Shown: positions 1 through 5,634 of the stretch, one piece after another
How the letters are laid out: each line of letters begins with the position of its first letter
Numbering within the stretch: position 1 is the first letter of the stretch
DNA from: DASUTB01 sp036374835
GTDB taxonomy: Bacteria > Actinomycetota > Actinomycetes > Jiangellales > Jiangellaceae
DNA length: 6,764 nt
Reading direction: 5' to 3'
Assembly: GCA_036374835.1 (NCBI GenBank)
Contig: DASUTB010000118.1
Coordinates: 1 to 6,764 of the forward strand
Notes under the pieces: generated by a model
Told to the model about the DNA's origin: nothing
Database searches by the model: none
What the model saw: only the letters and a program-made list of their open reading frames with translations
Made by a program: the position numbers and the translations under genes

Positions 1-39
1 ATGGTCGGTGGCAATTGATCCGGTGACAGCGATTCGCAT
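1..39 (-). CDS. Adenosine kinase (PfkB family), N-terminal fragment cut by window edge
   Basis: Only the first 13 codons lie in the window, reading MRIAVTGSIATDH. This start (short beta strand, then G-S-I-A-T-D-H) is what I know from actinobacterial PfkB-family carbohydrate/adenosine kinases, where the Asp helps bind the ribose. The ATG sits nine bases after the metK stop codon, and a GAGGGG ribosome-binding sequence overlaps that stop, so translation is probably coupled to metK in one operon. Adenosine kinase would turn adenosine into AMP, pulling S-adenosylhomocysteine hydrolysis forward and relieving product inhibition of the upstream methyltransferase. The call rests on a very short peptide plus context. 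Another PfkB sugar kinase is possible. Confidence 0.62.
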   Translation of the reverse strand, partial: MRIAVTGSIATDH

Positions 40-42
40 GGG

Positions 43-51
43 CCCCCCTCA
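43..51 (-). promoter_or_regulatory. Ribosome-binding site overlapping the metK stop
   Basis: Read on the minus strand, TGAGGGGGG contains both the metK TGA stop and a purine-rich Shine-Dalgarno core (GAGGGG), three bases before the ATG of the next gene if the whole G-run is counted. The overlap supports a real start at 39 and translational coupling. Confidence 0.6.
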
Positions 52-1245
52 GGCTTGCGCGGCTTCGCGCAGCGCTTCTGCCCGATCCGTGCGCTCCCAT
101 GGCACGTCGAGGTCGTTGCGGCCGAAATGGCCGTACGCCGCGGTGGGAGCGTAGATCGGACGCAGCAGGTCCAGGTCGCGGATGATCGCCGCGGGCCGCA
201 GGTCGAACACCTCGTTGATCGCGTGCTGGATCTTCTCGGGGTCGACGGCCTCGGAGCCGAACGTCTCCACGAACAGACCGACCGGGGCGGCCTTGCCGAT
301 CGCGTACGCGACCTGCACCTCGGCACGCTCGGCCAGCTCGGCGGCGACGACGTTCTTGGCCACCCAACGCATCGCATACGTTGCCGAGCGGTCCACCTTG
401 GACGGGTCCTTGCCGGAGAACGCGCCACCGCCGTGACGCGCGTAGCCGCCGTACGTGTCGACGATGATCTTGCGCCCGGTCAGGCCCGCGTCGCCCATCG
501 GCCCGCCGGTGACGAACCGGCCGGTCGGATTGACGAGCAACCGGGCGTCGGTGGCGTCCAGACCGAGCGCCTCGATCTCCGGGTCCACGACGTGCTTGCG
601 CACATCGACCGCCAGCATCGAGTCGAGGTCGACGTCGGCGGCATGCTGGCTGGAGACCACGACCGTGTCCAGGCCGACCGGGCGGTTGCCCTCGTAGACG
701 ACCGTCACCTGCGTCTTGCCGTCCGGGCGCAGGTAGGGCACGGTGCCCGCATTGCGCACGTCGCTGAGCCGTCGGGCCAGCCGGTGGGCCAGCGCGATCG
801 GCAGCGGCATCAGCTCCGGCGTCTCGCGGCAGGCGAAACCGAACATCAGGCCCTGGTCACCGGCGCCCTGCGCCGCGATCTCGTCGTCCGAGCCCTCGAC
901 CCGCTTCTCGTGCGCAGTGTCCACACCTTGCGCGATGTCGGGCGACTGCTGGCCGATCGAGACGCTGACGCCGCAGGACGCGCCGTCGAAGCCCTTCGCC
1001 GACGAGTCGTAGCCGATCTTCAGGATCCGGTCCCGGACGACGGACGGGATGTCGACGTAGGTCTTGGTCGTCACCTCGCCGGCGATGTGGACCTGTCCCG
1101 TCGTGATCATCGTCTCGACCGCGACCCGCGAACCGGGGTCGTCGGCGAGCATCGCGTCCAGGATGGAGTCGCTGATCGCGTCGCACATCTTGTCCGGATG
1201 GCCCTCGGTGACCGACTCGCTGGTGAAAAGCCTCTTGTGAGTCAT
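49..1245 (-). CDS. metK: S-adenosylmethionine synthetase (methionine adenosyltransferase)
   Basis: This cytosolic enzyme makes S-adenosylmethionine from methionine and ATP, releasing phosphate and diphosphate. The 398-residue protein is full length for the bacterial family. Family signatures are all present: SVTEGHPDK at residues 11-19 (His16 and Asp18 of the active site), GAGDQG at 127-132, and GGGAFSGKD at 272-280 followed by KVDRS. The ATG at 1245 was chosen because the family begins here (MTHKRLFTSES) and AAGGA lies seven bases upstream. A TTG eight codons further upstream is in frame but less likely. It follows the betaine methyltransferase in the same direction after a 156-base gap and precedes a probable adenosine kinase. 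This context suggests a dedicated SAM supply for betaine synthesis, and perhaps a second metK copy, since the usual housekeeping neighbours (coaBC, priA) are not seen. Confidence 0.97.
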   Translation of the reverse strand: MTHKRLFTSESVTEGHPDKMCDAISDSILDAMLADDPGSRVAVETMITTGQVHIAGEVTTKTYVDIPSVVRDRILKIGYDSSAKGFDGASCGVSVSIGQQSPDIAQGVDTAHEKRVEGSDDEIAAQGAGDQGLMFGFACRETPELMPLPIALAHRLARRLSDVRNAGTVPYLRPDGKTQVTVVYEGNRPVGLDTVVVSSQHAADVDLDSMLAVDVRKHVVDPEIEALGLDATDARLLVNPTGRFVTGGPMGDAGLTGRKIIVDTYGGYARHGGGAFSGKDPSKVDRSATYAMRWVAKNVVAAELAERAEVQVAYAIGKAAPVGLFVETFGSEAVDPEKIQHAINEVFDLRPAAIIRDLDLLRPIYAPTAAYGHFGRNDLDVPWERTDRAEALREAAQA

Positions 1246-1401
1246 GGTTGTATCCTTACTCGTCCTCAATAAATCTAAGACGAAACTAGGGGCTAAGGTA
1301 TTGCGACAGGATGCCGCAGGTACTGCATGCTCGCCATGTGGACGCTTGCGTCCCCCAGGTTGGACGCATGTTTCGGGCTGGCGTGCAGCTAGGACGTGGC
1401 T
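1246..1401 (-). promoter_or_regulatory. Leader region between methyltransferase and metK, with alternative hairpins
   Basis: This 156-base gap is long for a tight operon. In the minus-strand RNA three short segments can pair in two exclusive ways. TGCGTCC (1368-1362) pairs with GGACGCA (1353-1347) as a 7-bp stem with an 8-base loop, or that same middle segment pairs with GCGTCC (1345-1340) as a tight hairpin. No U-tract follows, so it is not an obvious intrinsic terminator. A weak -10-like TAGATT (1277-1272) lies 26 bases before the metK ATG without a convincing -35, so an internal promoter is possible but unproven. I could not match the region to any SAM or SAH riboswitch consensus I know. 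Confidence 0.4.
1253..1257 (-). promoter_or_regulatory. metK ribosome-binding site
   Basis: AAGGA on the minus strand, seven bases before the ATG at 1245. It decides the start in favour of the ATG over the upstream in-frame TTG at 1267-1269. Confidence 0.75.
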
Positions 1402-3042
1402 CTAGGACAGCCGGGCGGTGAACACGCCCCACGCGAGGTTGCGCGACTTGCCGCCTTCCACCCAATGCCGCAGGCCGGTCTTCATCCGCTCGATGTAGTC
1501 CGAGCTGACCAGCCCGTTCAGGTCGTCCGCGCGCCGCTCGGACTCGTCGAGCACGCGCTGGTAGTGGGCCGCCAGCTGTGCGGTCTGGTCGTCGAACTCA
1601 ATGTCGGTGAAGCCGAGCCGGGTGAGCTCGCGCTCATAGAAAACCGGCGTGCCCAGCGTTTCGAGGTGCAGCCGGCGCAGGATCGGCGTCGCGACGTCCG
1701 GCGGGCATCCCGGGCTCGCCATCGGGTCGGTGAAGACCAGCAAGCCGCCGGGGCGCAGCACGCGAGCCACCTCCTCGAGCACCCTCGCCCGGTCACCGCT
1801 GTGCAGGAACGCGTCCTGGGACCAGACGATGTCGTAGGCGTTGTCCTCGAACGGAAGGTTCTCGAACGAGCCGTCCACCACCTCGATCAGGTGGTCGAGG
1901 CTCTGCTCCCGATTCAGCTCCCGGTTGCGCTCGTTCTCGATCTCGCTGAGGTTCAGGCACGTGACCCTCGACCGGTACTTCTCGGCGAGGTAGCGCGCGG
2001 CACCGCCGTAGCCGGCACCGAGATCAAGGACCTTGCTGTCGGCCGAAGGTGCGGCCGCTGCGGCGAGCCTTTCGACGGTGCGGCGGCTCGCGTCGGCGAT
2101 GGGCTCGTCGGTGCTCTTGTACAGCCCGATGTGGATGTCCTCGCCGCCCCAAATGGTGGCGTAGAAATTGTCTGCGTCGGAAGAGTTGTAGTAGTCCCGT
2201 GCCGTCTCGACGGTCGTGGAATACACGTTGGTCAGCTCCTCATCCCGTAGGTACTTCTTCTCCGCTACGTGAATGTAGAAATCCGGATCGTCCTCGGCAT
2301 GCGTTTCTTGAAAATCGGCGAATGAATCAATCTGCTGGAATCCCACCTCACGCAGCAGCCGGCGCATATAATCTTTGCGCAACGGATACATATTGAGGTG
2401 GTAAACAGACTTGTCCGGGAATGTATAGCGGAAGCGGGCCAGGCCCTCGTCCACATACTCCGGAAACGCTTCGACATCTTCGCCGGCGTAGTAGTACGTG
2501 TGCTTACTCTTGAACCCGTCGTCCAGAATCTGGTCGTAGTTCCGATGATCGATAATCAGCACACCGTCGTGCTTGAGCATGGCGTAGAACTCGGCGAGTG
2601 CCTTACGGCGATCGCGCTCGGAGAACAGGTGGGTGAACGAGTTGCCCAGGCAGATGATGGCGTCGTACTCACCGTGTACATCCCGGTTGAGCCATCGCCA
2701 GTCCGCGCAGACCGTGCGCAGAACATGTCCGCCGTAGTTGAAACCGTTCGCGAATGCTTTGGCCAGCATCTCAGGGCTTCCGTCGGCGCTGACGGTTTCG
2801 AAGCCTTCTTCGATGAGACGTACCGAATGGAATCCGGTACCGGTCGCCACGTCCAGAACGGACTTGACGCCGCGGGCCTTTAATTGATTGATAAAGAAGC
2901 TTCCTTCGGATTCGTAGCGCTTCTTCCAATCGATGAGCTCGTCCCACTTTTCCACGAAACTCTTAACGTATTCCGCGACGTAGTGGTCCGTCTCCCGGAC
3001 TTCGAGCGGCTCGGATCCGAAGTCTTGCTCAGTTGAAGGCAT
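1402..3042 (-). CDS. Fused glycine/sarcosine and sarcosine/dimethylglycine N-methyltransferase (betaine synthesis)
   Basis: This enzyme makes glycine betaine, a compatible solute, by three SAM-dependent methylations: glycine to sarcosine, dimethylglycine, then betaine. The 546-residue protein has two class I methyltransferase domains. The GSMT-like domain (about 1-265) shows SAM motif I VLDVATGTG at 62-70, an acidic SADGS at 85-89, and NMYPLRKDYMRRLL at 217-230. The SDMT-like domain (about 272-546) shows VYSTTVETARDYYNS at 273-287, motif I VLDLGAGYGG at 338-347, SQDAFLHSGDR at 408-418 and LRPGGLLVFTDP at 429-440. Such a fusion is known from Actinopolyspora halophila; cyanobacteria and Ectothiorhodospira have two separate enzymes. 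A GGGAG sequence lies ten bases before the ATG. It heads the metK/kinase operon. Oddly, the N-terminal part is much poorer in G+C than the C-terminal part, and Leu54 is a TTA codon (2881-2883). Confidence 0.95.
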   Translation of the reverse strand: MPSTEQDFGSEPLEVRETDHYVAEYVKSFVEKWDELIDWKKRYESEGSFFINQLKARGVKSVLDVATGTGFHSVRLIEEGFETVSADGSPEMLAKAFANGFNYGGHVLRTVCADWRWLNRDVHGEYDAIICLGNSFTHLFSERDRRKALAEFYAMLKHDGVLIIDHRNYDQILDDGFKSKHTYYYAGEDVEAFPEYVDEGLARFRYTFPDKSVYHLNMYPLRKDYMRRLLREVGFQQIDSFADFQETHAEDDPDFYIHVAEKKYLRDEELTNVYSTTVETARDYYNSSDADNFYATIWGGEDIHIGLYKSTDEPIADASRRTVERLAAAAAPSADSKVLDLGAGYGGAARYLAEKYRSRVTCLNLSEIENERNRELNREQSLDHLIEVVDGSFENLPFEDNAYDIVWSQDAFLHSGDRARVLEEVARVLRPGGLLVFTDPMASPGCPPDVATPILRRLHLETLGTPVFYERELTRLGFTDIEFDDQTAQLAAHYQRVLDESERRADDLNGLVSSDYIERMKTGLRHWVEGGKSRNLAWGVFTARLS

Positions 3043-3052
3043 GCTTCTTTCT

Positions 3053-3057
3053 CTCCC
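3053..3057 (-). promoter_or_regulatory. Ribosome-binding site of the betaine methyltransferase
   Basis: GGGAG on the minus strand, ten bases before the ATG at 3042, within a purine-rich run. The spacing is slightly long but usable. Confidence 0.5.
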
Positions 3058-3086
3058 TCGGTTGGGTCCGTCGGCGCGTTCCCTTC

Positions 3087-3115
3087 ACGTTAGGTGATGC
3101 CGCATGACATATCAA
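3087..3115 (-). promoter_or_regulatory. Probable promoter of the betaine methyltransferase operon
   Basis: On the minus strand TTGATA (3115-3110, one mismatch to TTGACA) is followed after exactly 17 bases by TAACGT (3092-3087), which fits the actinobacterial TAnnnT -10. Transcription would start near 3080, leaving a leader of roughly 38 bases that carries the GGGAG ribosome-binding site. This is the best sigma-70-like match in the divergent region. Confidence 0.55.
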
Positions 3116-3155
3116 CACTGAGCGAGTAATTGGAGTCTGACCTGCACATTTGCCG

Positions 3156-3177
3156 CTCATCCGACATGTGCGGTGAG
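3156..3177. promoter_or_regulatory. 22-bp imperfect dyad, candidate operator
   Basis: An imperfect palindrome centred on ACATGT (3164-3169), with outer arms CTCA (3156-3159) and TGAG (3174-3177). By hand count 16 of 22 positions are symmetric. A further GCACAT at 3144-3149 mirrors ATGTGC at 3166-3171. It lies between the two divergent promoters, upstream of both -35 elements, where an activator or repressor of both could bind. No regulator gene is in the window to pair with it. Confidence 0.3.
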
Positions 3178-3194
3178 ACCGATTCGGGGGGTGA

Positions 3195-3225
3195 TTGAAA
3201 CCGGCCAACTGGCGTCGGGTAAAGT
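3195..3225 (+). promoter_or_regulatory. Possible promoter of the alpha/beta hydrolase gene
   Basis: TTGAAA (3195-3200) and TAAAGT (3220-3225) resemble -35 and -10 elements, but the spacer is 19 bases, longer than ideal. The start would fall near 3232, leaving about 40 bases of leader. GGGCGGG (3262-3268) before the ATG is at best a weak ribosome-binding site. Confidence 0.35.
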
Positions 3226-3272
3226 AGATATGTTGTCCTGAAAACGAGAATCTCACAGAGTGGGCGGGATCT

Positions 3273-4097
3273 ATGGCGAGCGTTCCGGGACGCGGAAACC
3301 CGGTGCACCAGCGCCTGATCGCCGACGACGGAACCGTAGTGCGGGCCGAGCATCGGCCACCGACATCCGGCAAGCGTAGCGCTGCGATCGTCATCGTGCA
3401 CGGGTTTATGCTGCACTCGTCGCATCCGTATATGCGACGTGTCGCCGGCTGGCTGGACGGTGGCGCTGACATGGCTGATGTCGTCCGCACCGCACCCGCT
3501 GTGGACGACCCGTCCGAGCCGGTCGTCGATCCCGGTCTGATCCTTCTCGACATGCGCGGACACGGTCGCTCCAACGGTGTCTCGACGCTGGGCTGGTATG
3601 AAGTGCTGGACGTGGCCGCCGCCGTGCAGTGGGCCCGCGCCCTCGGTTATGCGAAGGTCGTCACGCTGGGCTTCTCGCTCGGTGCCGCCGTCGTGCTGCG
3701 GCACGCCGCGCTGATCGGGGGAGTGGACCGGGTGGCGGCGGTCAGCGGACCGGGCCAGTGGTTCTTCCGCGGCACCGCCCGGATGCGCTTCATGCACCAC
3801 CTGGTGCTGACCGCGCCGGGCCGGTTCGCCGTCCGGACGCTCCGGCGCACGCGCATCACCTCGCAGGACTGGCCCGACCCGCTGCCGATCGATCCCACCG
3901 CCGCCGCGCGGATGGCCACCGTCCCCGTGCTCGTTGTGCACGGCGACATGGACGACCTGTTCCCGACGTGGCACGCGGAGCGGATCGCCGATGCCGCGGC
4001 GAACGGCGAGGTGTGGCTGGTACCGGGGTTCGGGCACGCCGAAGCGGCGCTCGATCCTGAGCTGGCCGGGCGACTACGGGAGTGGCTGGTCACCTGA
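3273..4097 (+). CDS. Alpha/beta hydrolase fold protein
   Basis: A 274-residue probable serine hydrolase of unknown substrate. The fold's landmarks appear in order: an HGF oxyanion-type motif at 43-45 after a hydrophobic strand (AAIVIV), LLDMRGHGRSNG at 91-102, the nucleophile elbow GFSLG at 133-137 with Ser135, HGDMDDLFP at 223-231 with Asp227 as likely acid, and GFGHAE at 252-257 with His255. All triad residues are therefore present. Residues about 62-87 form an insert rich in Asp, Ala and Pro before the core strand. There is no signal peptide or membrane helix, so it is probably cytosolic. It is transcribed away from the betaine operon and ends 100 bases before the DUF3152 gene in the same direction. 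The sequence does not discriminate between esterase, lipase-like and other hydrolase activities. Confidence 0.85.
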   Translation: MASVPGRGNPVHQRLIADDGTVVRAEHRPPTSGKRSAAIVIVHGFMLHSSHPYMRRVAGWLDGGADMADVVRTAPAVDDPSEPVVDPGLILLDMRGHGRSNGVSTLGWYEVLDVAAAVQWARALGYAKVVTLGFSLGAAVVLRHAALIGGVDRVAAVSGPGQWFFRGTARMRFMHHLVLTAPGRFAVRTLRRTRITSQDWPDPLPIDPTAAARMATVPVLVVHGDMDDLFPTWHAERIADAAANGEVWLVPGFGHAEAALDPELAGRLREWLVT

Positions 4098-4161
4098 TCG
4101 TTTCTGCCGCGACGATCAGGTGAGCAACGGCCTCGCAGAAAAGCTCGGCGGTCACCTGATC
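4090..4161. repeat. Inverted and direct repeats around the hydrolase stop codon
   Basis: TCACCTGATCGT (4090-4101) and ACGATCAGGTGA (4112-4123) form a perfect 12-bp inverted repeat with a 10-base loop. The left arm includes the hydrolase stop codon. A third copy, GGTCACCTGATC (4150-4161), repeats 4088-4099 exactly and can pair with the middle arm instead. No T-run follows, so a standard intrinsic terminator is not shown. The copies could be a U-tract-less terminator or binding sites for a regulator of the downstream gene, whose likely -10 begins 20 bases after the third copy. Confidence 0.5.
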
Positions 4162-4180
4162 CGATAGTGGACAAGCGCGG

Positions 4181-4186
4181 TATTCT
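4181..4186 (+). promoter_or_regulatory. Candidate -10 element of the DUF3152 gene
   Basis: TATTCT fits TAnnnT and ends 11 bases before the ATG at 4198, with no Shine-Dalgarno sequence between. The transcript would be leaderless or carry only a few untranslated bases. No clear -35 is seen; that position falls on the third repeat copy. Confidence 0.35.
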
Positions 4187-4197
4187 CGTGGGCACCC

Positions 4198-5052
4198 ATG
4201 AGTAGCGTGATCAAAGGCCGGTATCGCCCCCTGGGCCGTCGGCGCCGTCGTGGCGGGCGCCGGGTGCTCGCCGTACTCGCGGTTCCCGTCGCCGCGTTCG
4301 TCGTCGCCAACACAGTCGTGGACGGCGGCCCCAGCCGCGACGACACCGTGACGGTCAAGGCCGGCGCCGACGCCGAACGTCCTGAGCCGGCGTCGCGGGG
4401 TGCCGACCGCGCGGAGCCACAAGGCGAGGGCAGCCCGACGACCGGGCCGACGGCCAGCGCCACGATCAGCGGGCCGATCGTGAACGGTAGGACGCAACCC
4501 GAGCGCGTCGAGCCGCCGCAGGCCGGTGACGGCACCTACACCGTGGCCGGCGGGAGCGCACCCGGCGCCGGCGATCGCAAGAACGTGATCCGCTACAAGG
4601 TCGAGGTCGAGGACGGGCTGCCGTTCGACCCGGACGAGTTCGCCGCCGAGGTCCATCGCATTCTGAACGATCCGCGAGGCTGGGGTCCCGAACATGATGC
4701 CGTGTTCGAGCGGGTCGATTCCGGCGACGTGCGATTCCGGGTGTCGCTGTCCAGCCCCGACCTGACCGACGAGCAGTGCTACCCGCTGCGCACTCTTGGC
4801 AAGGTCTCGTGCTGGAACGGCGCGCGCGCGGTGATCAATGCGCTGCGGTGGGGTGTGGGTGCGGAAACCTTCGGTGACGATCTGCTGGCCTACCGCGAAT
4901 ACCTGATCAATCACGAGGTCGGGCACGCGCTCGGCCATGGTCACGTCAATTGCCCGGCCGACGGCAAGCCGTCCCCGGTGATGGTGCAGCAGACCAAGTC
5001 GCTGGAGGGCTGCAAACCCAACCCGTGGCCCGAAAACGACCCTCCAGAATGA
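4198..5052 (+). CDS. DUF3152 family protein, membrane-anchored or secreted zincin-like
   Basis: A 284-residue protein of unknown function. A short Arg-rich cytoplasmic start (residues 14-22) precedes one hydrophobic helix at about 23-41, which should be a signal anchor or uncleaved signal peptide. Residues about 42-125 are low-complexity Pro, Gly, Ala and acidic, a probable linker in the cell wall. The C-terminal domain (about 128-284) matches what I know of DUF3152. It holds HEVGHALGHGH at 239-249, the metzincin-type HExxHxxGxxH zinc signature with His239, His243, His249 and catalytic Glu240. Met262 downstream could be a Met-turn. Cys194, Cys205, Cys252 and Cys272 could form two disulfides outside the cell. 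The motif predicts a metallopeptidase, but no substrate can be inferred. The ATG is preceded by no ribosome-binding site. It converges on the cupin gene. Confidence 0.88.
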   Translation: MSSVIKGRYRPLGRRRRRGGRRVLAVLAVPVAAFVVANTVVDGGPSRDDTVTVKAGADAERPEPASRGADRAEPQGEGSPTTGPTASATISGPIVNGRTQPERVEPPQAGDGTYTVAGGSAPGAGDRKNVIRYKVEVEDGLPFDPDEFAAEVHRILNDPRGWGPEHDAVFERVDSGDVRFRVSLSSPDLTDEQCYPLRTLGKVSCWNGARAVINALRWGVGAETFGDDLLAYREYLINHEVGHALGHGHVNCPADGKPSPVMVQQTKSLEGCKPNPWPENDPPE

Positions 5053-5120
5053 CCATGTTAGGCACCGTTTCCCCGGCCAAACGCCGCTTGTAATCCGAGC
5101 AACGCTAGGAGAGTCCTAGC
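5053..5120. terminator. Convergent gene junction with small perfect hairpin
   Basis: Between the two convergent stops, GCTAGGA (5104-5110), loop GAG, TCCTAGC (5114-5120) forms a 7-bp perfect stem overlapping the TAG stop of the cupin gene at 5116. There is no T-run on either strand. It may act as a weak bidirectional terminator or 3' end stabiliser; the position supports this more than the sequence does. Confidence 0.35.
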
Positions 5121-5586
5121 ATCGGTGGGCATGGAGCCCTCGATCACTGCTGCGTTCGAGCAACTCGAAGTCGTCGAAGTCGAACCCTGGTGACACCACG
5201 CAGGAGACCAGCACATGCTTGGCACCGGCCGGGTTCGCGGCCTGCCACTCACCGGCGGGGACGACCACCTGCGGCGACTGGCCGGCGGCGACGTCCGGGC
5301 CGAGCATGATCTCGCGCGGCTCGGCGGCGGCCTCGTCGGCCGTCCCGCCGAGGCTGATCGTCAGCGGCCCGCCGTCGTGCCACAACCAGATCTCGGTGGA
5401 GCGCACCCGATGCCACTGTGACCGCTCGCCGGGCTCGAGCAGGAAGTAGATGCACGTCGCCGAAGCGCGCGGGCCTTCGTACCCGCCGGGCGTGAATGCG
5501 ACGGGGGATCGCCAGGTCTCGCGGAACCACCCACCTTCGGGGTGCGGAGCAAGGTCGAGCTTCTCGGCGAGCGGCGGGCGAGGCAT
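5116..5586 (-). CDS. DUF985 cupin family protein
   Basis: A 156-residue cytosolic cupin of the DUF985 (Cupin_5, YML079w-like) family, whose biochemical role is not established. Conserved blocks are visible in order: PHPEGGWFRETW at 14-25, IYFLLEPGERSQWHRV at 46-61, STEIWLWHDGGPL at 63-75, VVVPAGEWQAA at 107-117 and VSCVVSPGFDFDDFEL at 127-142. The length is normal for the family. The last dozen residues (ERSSDRGLHAHRC) look less conserved than the rest. The ATG at 5586 is the only good start: no in-frame ATG or GTG occurs back to an upstream stop, and the family motif begins soon after. No Shine-Dalgarno is visible, while TAGCCT lies eight bases upstream. It follows the glycosyltransferase by 48 bases in the same direction, but may have its own promoter. 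Confidence 0.88.
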   Translation of the reverse strand: MPRPPLAEKLDLAPHPEGGWFRETWRSPVAFTPGGYEGPRASATCIYFLLEPGERSQWHRVRSTEIWLWHDGGPLTISLGGTADEAAAEPREIMLGPDVAAGQSPQVVVPAGEWQAANPAGAKHVLVSCVVSPGFDFDDFELLERSSDRGLHAHRC

Positions 5587-5594
5587 CGCAGGAG

Positions 5595-5600
5595 AGGCTA
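5595..5600 (-). promoter_or_regulatory. Candidate -10 element of the DUF985 gene
   Basis: TAGCCT on the minus strand fits TAnnnT and ends eight bases before the ATG at 5586. With no ribosome-binding site, this suggests a leaderless or near-leaderless transcript. No good -35 match is seen. Confidence 0.3.
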
Positions 5601-5634
5601 GCCGAAGACCTTCCGTCGCCGGACATGGGCCGGG

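Noticed and set aside
1246..1269. Upstream TTG start for metK adding eight residues
   Set aside because: The ATG at 1245 has AAGGA seven bases upstream and matches the usual MetK N-terminus; the extension would swallow that ribosome-binding site.
55..1272. A 405-codon plus-strand open frame opposite metK
   Set aside because: It is exactly antisense to a gene with all MetK signatures. Its product is Arg/Val/Asp-rich with no recognisable motif, as expected from a high-GC gene read backwards.
1246..1401. Known SAM or SAH riboswitch before metK
   Set aside because: I could not match the conserved cores I remember for these classes; only short alternative hairpins are visible. A covariance-model search would be needed to call it.
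1389..1408. Direct repeat CTAGGAC at 1389-1395 and 1402-1408
   Set aside because: Seven bases repeated once is not more than chance allows, and one copy is fixed by coding sequence and the stop codon.
1396..2250. A 284-codon plus-strand frame opposite the SDMT half of the methyltransferase
   Set aside because: Antisense shadow in the GC-rich part of a confidently assigned gene; no domain and no convincing start context.
3090..4037. A 315-codon minus-strand frame opposite the alpha/beta hydrolase
   Set aside because: The plus-strand frame holds a full Ser-Asp-His triad and fold motifs; the opposite product is His/Arg-rich without motifs. It would also run through the divergent promoter region.
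4090..4944. A 284-codon minus-strand frame opposite the DUF3152 gene
   Set aside because: Antisense to a gene with signal anchor and zinc motif; composition is typical of a shadow frame.
5104..5120. Classical intrinsic terminator between the convergent genes
   Set aside because: The stem is only 7 bp and no T-run follows on either strand, so it is kept only as a low-confidence hairpin.
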